Of a stretch of 10,590 nt of DNA, positions 6,288-10,590 are shown piece by piece. Position numbers and translations under genes: made by a program. The DNA is from Aquabacterium sp. Lineage in GTDB: Bacteria > Pseudomonadota > Gammaproteobacteria > Burkholderiales > Burkholderiaceae_C. Position 1 is the first letter of the stretch, and each line of letters opens with the position of its first letter. The stretch lies in the NCBI GenBank assembly GCA_017989885.1, contig JAGNPA010000034.1:1-10590 (forward strand), read 5' to 3'. The notes under the pieces were generated by a model that was not told the origin of the DNA, did no database searches, and worked only from the letters and a program-made list of their open reading frames with translations.

Positions 6288-8063
6288 ATGAGCGCTACCT
6301 CTTCTCTTCCTACCCGCAAGTTTGACGTCGTGATCGTCGGGGCCGGCGGCTCCGGCATGCGCGCGTCGCTGCAACTGTCCCTGGCTGGCCTGAACGTGGC
6401 CGTGCTGTCCAAGGTCTTCCCCACCCGCTCGCACACGGTGGCCGCTCAGGGCGGTATCGGTGCCTCGCTGGGCAACATGTCCGAAGACAACTGGCACTAT
6501 CACTTCTACGACACCATCAAGGGCTCCGACTGGCTGGGCGACCAGGACGCCATCGAGTTCATGTGCCGTGAAGCACCCAAGGTGGTGTACGAGCTCGAAC
6601 ACTTCGGCATGCCGTTCGACCGCAATGCCGACGGCACCATCTACCAGCGTCCGTTCGGTGGTCACACCGCCAACTACGGTGAAAAGCCCGTGCAACGCGC
6701 TTGCGCTGCCGCTGACCGTACCGGCCACGCCCTGCTGCACACCCTGTACCAGCAAAACGTCAAGGCCCGCACCCAGTTCTTCGTGGAATGGATGGCCCTG
6801 GACATCATCCGTGATGCCGAAGGCGACGCCGTGGGCGTGACCGCGCTGGAAATGGAAACCGGCGAAGTGCACGTGCTGCAAGCCAAGACCGTGCTGCTGG
6901 CCACCGGTGGTGCCGGCCGCATCTACCAGGCTTCCACCAACGCCTTCATCAACACCGGTGACGGCCTGGGCATGGCCGCACGCGCTGGCATCCCCCTGGA
7001 AGACATGGAATTCTGGCAGTTCCACCCCACCGGCGTGGCCGGCGCGGGCGTGCTGCTGACCGAAGGCTGCCGTGGTGAAGGCGCGATCCTGCGCAACAGC
7101 AACGGCGAGCGCTTCATGGAGCGTTACGCGCCCACCCTGAAGGACCTGGCACCGCGTGACTTCGTGTCCCGCTCGATGGACCAGGAAATCAAGGAAGGCC
7201 GTGGCTGTGGTCCCAACAAGGACTACATCCTGCTGGACATGACCCACCTGGGCGCCGACACCATCCGCAAGCGCCTGCCTTCGGTGGAAGAAATCGGCCA
7301 CAACTTCGCCAACGTCGACATCACCAAGGAAGCCATTCCTGTGGTCCCGACCATCCACTACCAGATGGGTGGCATCCCGACGAACGTCCACGGTCAGGTC
7401 GTGATCCCGGCCAACGGCAAGCACAACGACATCATCAACGGTCTGTACGCCGTGGGTGAGTGCTCCTGCGTGTCGGTGCACGGCGCCAACCGCCTGGGCA
7501 CCAACTCCCTGCTCGACCTGGTCGTGTTCGGTCGCGCTGCGGGCAACCACATCGTCGACTTCAACCTCAAGACCAAGAGCCACAAGCCTCTGCCCAAGGA
7601 CGCAGCCGACAAGACCCTGGCACGCCTGGCACGCCTGGACTCGGCCAAGAATGGCGAGTACTCGCAAGACGTGGCCAACGACATCCGCTCGACCATGCAG
7701 ACCCACGCTGGCGTGTTCCGCACGCAAGCCATCATGGACGAAGGCGTCAAGAAGATCGCAGCCGTGCGTGAGCGCGTCTCCAGCATCGGCCTGAAGGACA
7801 ACTCCAAGGTCTTTAACACCGCCCGTGTCGAAGCCCTGGAAGTCGAAAACCTGATCGAAGCCGCACAAGCCACCATGGTGGCCGCTGCAGCCCGCAAGGA
7901 AAGCCGTGGCGCCCACGCCCACGACGACTTCCCTGATCGTGACGATGCCAACTGGATGCGTCACTCGCTGTGGTACTCCGAAGGCAGCCGCCTGGATTAC
8001 AAGCCGGTCAACCTGCAGCCCCTGACGGCGGAATCCGTTCCTCCGAAGGCCCGTACGTTCTGA
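6288..8063 (+). CDS. sdhA: Succinate dehydrogenase flavoprotein subunit
   Basis: A 591-residue catalytic subunit that oxidises succinate to fumarate on the cytoplasmic side of the membrane and passes electrons to SdhB. The FAD-binding motif VIVGAGGSGMRA is at 15-26. H49 in RSHTVAAQGG is the residue that carries covalent FAD. Substrate-site motifs HPTGVAGAGVLLTEGCRGEG, the arginine-bearing RDFVSRSMDQEI and HGANRLGTNSLLDLVVFGRAAG are intact. Length is normal for the family. Translation starts three bases after the sdhD stop, with GGAG (6274-6277) inside the end of sdhD, so coupling is likely. Strongly biased, C-ending codons suggest high expression. Its flavinylation factor, SdhE, is encoded downstream in the same cluster. 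Confidence 0.99.
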   Translation: MSATSSLPTRKFDVVIVGAGGSGMRASLQLSLAGLNVAVLSKVFPTRSHTVAAQGGIGASLGNMSEDNWHYHFYDTIKGSDWLGDQDAIEFMCREAPKVVYELEHFGMPFDRNADGTIYQRPFGGHTANYGEKPVQRACAAADRTGHALLHTLYQQNVKARTQFFVEWMALDIIRDAEGDAVGVTALEMETGEVHVLQAKTVLLATGGAGRIYQASTNAFINTGDGLGMAARAGIPLEDMEFWQFHPTGVAGAGVLLTEGCRGEGAILRNSNGERFMERYAPTLKDLAPRDFVSRSMDQEIKEGRGCGPNKDYILLDMTHLGADTIRKRLPSVEEIGHNFANVDITKEAIPVVPTIHYQMGGIPTNVHGQVVIPANGKHNDIINGLYAVGECSCVSVHGANRLGTNSLLDLVVFGRAAGNHIVDFNLKTKSHKPLPKDAADKTLARLARLDSAKNGEYSQDVANDIRSTMQTHAGVFRTQAIMDEGVKKIAAVRERVSSIGLKDNSKVFNTARVEALEVENLIEAAQATMVAAAARKESRGAHAHDDFPDRDDANWMRHSLWYSEGSRLDYKPVNLQPLTAESVPPKARTF

Positions 8064-8090
8064 TCGTCAGCGACACATTAGGAATACACC

Positions 8091-8798
8091 ATGAGCCAAA
8101 AGCGCACTTTCCAGATCTATCGCTACGATCCTGATAAGGACGTCAAGCCCTACATGCAGACCATCGAGATCGAACTCGACGGCAACGAACGCATGCTGCT
8201 GGACGCCCTGGTCAAGCTCAAGAAGGTCGACCCTACCATCTCGTTCCGCCGCTCCTGCCGTGAAGGCGTGTGCGGTTCCGACGCGATGAACATCAACGGC
8301 AAGAACGGTCTGGCCTGCCTGACCAACATGCGCACGCTGCCGGGCACCATCGTGCTCAAGCCGCTGCCGGGTCTGCCCGTGATCCGCGACCTGTACGTGG
8401 ACATGACGCAGTTCTTCAAGCAGTACGACTCGATCAAGCCCTACCTGATCAACGACACGCCGCTGCCCGACAAGGAGCGCCTGCAGTCGCCCGAAGAGCG
8501 CGAAGAGCTCGACGGCCTGTACGAGTGCATCCTGTGCGCCAGCTGCTCGACCAGCTGCCCCAGCTTCTGGTGGAACCCCGACAAGTTCGTGGGCCCTGCC
8601 GGTCTGCTGCAGGCCTACCGCTTCATCGCGGACAGCCGCGATCAGGCCACCTCGGCTCGCCTGGACAACCTGGAAGACCCGTACCGTCTGTTCCGTTGCC
8701 ACACCATCATGAACTGCGTGGACGTGTGCCCGAAGGGCCTCAACCCCACGAAGGCCATTGGCAAGATCAAGGAACTGATGGTCAAGCGCGCCGTCTGA
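8091..8798 (+). CDS. sdhB: Succinate dehydrogenase iron-sulfur subunit
   Basis: A 235-residue electron-transfer subunit linking the SdhA flavin to the quinone site. [2Fe-2S] ligands are C56, C61 and C76, with D64 in the fourth position, the same Cys-to-Asp arrangement as E. coli (D63). The second domain has C146, C149, C152, C156 and C203, C209, C213, the ligands of the [4Fe-4S] and [3Fe-4S] clusters. W161 and H204 match the E. coli quinone-site residues W164 and H207. ATG 8091 has AGGAA (8080-8084) six bases upstream. It lies 27 bp after sdhA in the same operon. Confidence 0.99.
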   Translation: MSQKRTFQIYRYDPDKDVKPYMQTIEIELDGNERMLLDALVKLKKVDPTISFRRSCREGVCGSDAMNINGKNGLACLTNMRTLPGTIVLKPLPGLPVIRDLYVDMTQFFKQYDSIKPYLINDTPLPDKERLQSPEEREELDGLYECILCASCSTSCPSFWWNPDKFVGPAGLLQAYRFIADSRDQATSARLDNLEDPYRLFRCHTIMNCVDVCPKGLNPTKAIGKIKELMVKRAV

Positions 8799-8848
8799 TC
8801 CTGTCGATCTGAATTTCCTGAACCGTCTGCGTTTCCTGGCCTGCCCCG

Positions 8849-9139
8849 ATGACCCAAGCTCCTGTCTCTACCGATCTCACGCCTGACCCGGATGTGCTGC
8901 GTCGGATTCGCTGGCGCTGTCGTCGGGGGCTGCTCGAAAATGACTTGTTCATTGACAAGTTTTTCGAGCGCCACGGCGAGAACCTGACCACGCCCTTGGT
9001 GCAGGGCTTGCTCGAACTGATGGAGCTGTCCGACAATGACTTGCTCGATCTCCTGCTGGCTCGCAAAGAGCCGCAAGGTGATCTGCTCAAGCCTGAAATC
9101 GTGCAGGTGCTGTCCATGATGCGAGTTGCCAAGGCGTAA
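8849..9139 (+). CDS. sdhE: FAD assembly factor SdhE (YgfY/DUF339 family)
   Basis: A 96-residue soluble protein of the SdhE/YgfY (Sdh5) family, which helps attach FAD covalently to SdhA. The hallmark RGxxE motif is R26-G-L-L-E30, followed by the usual acidic helical core (NDLFIDKFFERH ... LLELMELSDNDLLDLLL). About 15 N-terminal residues precede the conserved domain. The gene begins 50 bp after sdhB. The sequence before ATG 8849 is pyrimidine-rich with no clear Shine-Dalgarno, so it may be translated less well than sdhB, suiting a catalytic helper rather than a structural subunit; that is inference. The position directly after the subunit whose complex it matures supports the call. Confidence 0.95.
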   Translation: MTQAPVSTDLTPDPDVLRRIRWRCRRGLLENDLFIDKFFERHGENLTTPLVQGLLELMELSDNDLLDLLLARKEPQGDLLKPEIVQVLSMMRVAKA

Positions 9140-9189
9140 TCCAAGCCGGCTCCCGACAGCCATCTGGCGTCAGGGGCCTGGTGAGGGCC

Positions 9190-9218
9190 GATAATCAGGA
9201 CTCGGGATATCCCTGTCC
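9190..9218 (+). promoter_or_regulatory. Candidate gltA promoter -10 and adjacent dyad
   Basis: In the 120-bp gap between sdhE and gltA, GATAAT (9190-9195) resembles a -10 box, but no good -35 is visible. Just downstream is the perfect 10-bp palindrome GGGATATCCC (9204-9213), flanked by GGAC (9198-9201) and GTCC (9215-9218), an imperfect dyad of 21 bp. If the -10 is used, the start would lie within this dyad, suiting a repressor. No terminator with a T-run is seen, so read-through from sdhE is also possible. Confidence 0.35.
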
Positions 9219-9248
9219 AAGACCTCTTTCCACACAAGACCGATCCCT

Positions 9249-9254
9249 TAGGAG
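9249..9254 (+). promoter_or_regulatory. Ribosome binding site of gltA
   Basis: TAGGAG ends five bases before ATG 9260. A GTG at 9254 is in frame but overlaps this site, so ATG 9260 is the start. Confidence 0.75.
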
Positions 9255-9259
9255 TGCTC

Positions 9260-10570
9260 ATGACCCCGTCCGACGTGAAAGCCACCCTGTCGTTTTCTGA
9301 CGGCAGCCCCAGTATGGAACTGCCGATCTACAAGGGTTCTGTCGGCCCGGATGTGATTGACATCCGCAAGCTGTACGGCCAGACCGGCAAGTTCACCTAC
9401 GACCCTGGCTTCCTGTCCACAGCTTCGTGCAACTCCAAGATCACCTACATCGACGGTGACAAGGGTGAGCTGCTGTACCGCGGCTACCCCATCGAGCAGC
9501 TGGCCACCAACTGTGACTTCCTGGAAACCTGCTACCTGCTGCTGAACGGCGAACTGCCGAACGCCACGGAAAAGGGCGAGTTCTCCAACCTGGTGTCGCA
9601 GCACACCATGGTGAACGAGCAGATGCAGTTCTTCCTGCGTGGCTTCCGCCGTGATGCTCACCCGATGGCCGTCATGACCGGTCTGGTGGGTGCCCTGTCG
9701 GCTTTCTACCACGACAGCACCGACATCAATAACCCCGAGCACCGTCAGATCGCGGCCATTCGCCTGATCGCCAAGATGCCCACCCTGGTGGCCATGGCGT
9801 ACAAGTACTCGGTCGGCCAGCCTTACATCTACCCGCGCAACGACCTCTCGTACACCGAGAACTTCATGCGCATGATGTTCGCCACGCCTTGCGAAGACTA
9901 CAAGGTCAACGAAGTCCTGGTTCGCGCCATGGACCGCATCTTCATCCTGCACGCTGACCACGAGCAAAACGCCTCCACCTCGACCGTGCGTCTGTGCGGT
10001 TCGTCGGGCACCAACCCGTTTGCGGCCATTGCTGCTGGCGTGGCCTGCCTGTGGGGTCCTGCTCACGGTGGTGCCAACGAAGCTGCGCTCAACATGCTGG
10101 AAGAAATCCAGCGCAAGGGCGGTGTCGAGAAGATTGGCGAGTTCATCGCCGAGGTCAAGGACAAGAACTCCGGCACCAAGCTGATGGGCTTTGGTCACCG
10201 CGTGTACAAGAACTACGACCCGCGCGCCAAGCTGATGCGCGAAACCTGCCACGAGGTGCTGAACGAGCTGGGCCTGCAAAACGACCCGCTGTTCAAGCTG
10301 GCCATGGCCCTGGAAAAGATCGCTCTGGAAGACGACTACTTCGTGTCGCGCAAGCTGTACCCGAACGTCGACTTCTACTCCGGCATCGTCCAGCGCGCCA
10401 TCGGCATCCCCGTGCAGCTGTTCACCGCCATCTTCGCCCTGGCGCGTACCGTGGGCTGGATCGCTCAGCTGAACGAAATGATCGGCGACCCTGAGTACAA
10501 GATCGGCCGTCCCCGTCAGCTGTTCGTCGGCGCCGAGAAGCGCGACGTCAAGCCTCTGGCTCAGCGTTGA
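9260..10570 (+). CDS. gltA: Citrate synthase (type II, hexameric GltA class)
   Basis: A 436-residue citrate synthase that condenses oxaloacetate with acetyl-CoA to give citrate, the entry step of the TCA cycle. Length and the N-terminal beta-rich domain (residues 8-60) match the Gram-negative hexameric class. Catalytic landmarks are H269 in the signature [11 protein letters not shown]313 in [10 protein letters not shown] and D371 in [10 protein letters not shown]231[13 protein letters not shown] is the conserved oxaloacetate-site region. A methylcitrate synthase (PrpC) is normally shorter and lacks this N-terminal domain, so it is unlikely. Codon use is strongly biased, as in sdhA. The gene is last in the sdh cluster, 120 bp after sdhE, and may have its own promoter. 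Only 20 bp follow its stop, so its terminator is outside the window. Confidence 0.98.
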   Translation: MTPSDVKATLSFSDGSPSMELPIYKGSVGPDVIDIRKLYGQTGKFTYDPGFLSTASCNSKITYIDGDKGELLYRGYPIEQLATNCDFLETCYLLLNGELPNATEKGEFSNLVSQHTMVNEQMQFFLRGFRRDAHPMAVMTGLVGALSAFYHDSTDINNPEHRQIAAIRLIAKMPTLVAMAYKYSVGQPYIYPRNDLSYTENFMRMMFATPCEDYKVNEVLVRAMDRIFILHADHEQNASTSTVRLCGSSGTNPFAAIAAGVACLWGPAHGGANEAALNMLEEIQRKGGVEKIGEFIAEVKDKNSGTKLMGFGHRVYKNYDPRAKLMRETCHEVLNELGLQNDPLFKLAMALEKIALEDDYFVSRKLYPNVDFYSGIVQRAIGIPVQLFTAIFALARTVGWIAQLNEMIGDPEYKIGRPRQLFVGAEKRDVKPLAQR

Positions 10571-10590
10571 TCTGCTCGACCGGTTTGCGC

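Noticed and set aside
5790..7964. Very long minus-strand open frame (724 codons) opposite sdhC, sdhD and sdhA
   Set aside because: It is antisense to three genes with intact conserved motifs. In GC-rich DNA with strong third-position bias the opposite strand often lacks stops; the predicted protein is low-complexity and His/Val/Gly-rich with no recognisable domain.
8271..8319. Asp in place of a fourth cysteine in the SdhB [2Fe-2S] site
   Set aside because: D64 looks like a lost ligand, but E. coli SdhB has Asp at the equivalent position, so it is normal for the family.
8799..8848. Possible terminator between sdhB and sdhE
   Set aside because: Only a short direct repeat (TTTCCTG) is present; there is no stem or T-run, so read-through is expected.
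9248..10279. 343-codon minus-strand open frame opposite gltA
   Set aside because: Same composition artefact; gltA on the plus strand is unambiguous and this frame has no ribosome binding site or domain.

Overview
This GC-rich window carries a core central-metabolism locus, and its gene order and protein sequences point to a betaproteobacterium of the order Burkholderiales, most likely Comamonadaceae or a close relative. That placement rests on the layout mdh / gntR / sdhCDAB-sdhE-gltA and on family resemblance recalled from memory, not on a database search.

Layout, left to right. Positions 1-66 are the last 22 codons of a plus-strand gene ending in a Fis-type helix-turn-helix. Next is a plus-strand radical SAM protein with an N-terminal B12-binding-like region (167-2062); its function is unknown. 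A convergent 43-bp gap separates it from two minus-strand genes: an HpcH/HpaI (CitE-like) CoA-ester lyase (2106-3131) and NAD-type malate dehydrogenase (3280-4269). A good intrinsic terminator (3182-3216, minus) lies between these two. A 268-bp divergent control region (4270-4537) separates mdh from a plus-strand GntR/HutC-type regulator (4538-5305). It contains a perfect 14-bp palindrome over the predicted gntR -10 box. From 5452 to 10570 the plus strand carries sdhC, sdhD, sdhA, sdhB, sdhE and gltA in order.

How the genes fit together. SdhCDAB is complex II, which oxidises succinate and reduces ubiquinone. SdhE is the small factor for covalent flavinylation of SdhA. GltA and Mdh catalyse the TCA steps that make citrate and oxaloacetate. 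The lyase acts on a malyl-CoA- or citramalyl-CoA-type substrate, so it may exchange malate-like acids with acetyl- or propionyl-CoA. The GntR protein is well placed to control its own gene, mdh, and perhaps sdh, but this is inferred from position only.

All intact genes look complete, with key catalytic residues present. I see no mobile element, CRISPR array, tRNA, rRNA, phage gene or defence system. I do not see a clearly undescribed system. The items most worth a second look are the radical SAM protein with its C-x4-C-x2-C cluster motif, the palindromic operator candidate, and the dyads ahead of sdhC and gltA. No stretch over 300 bp lacks a gene.
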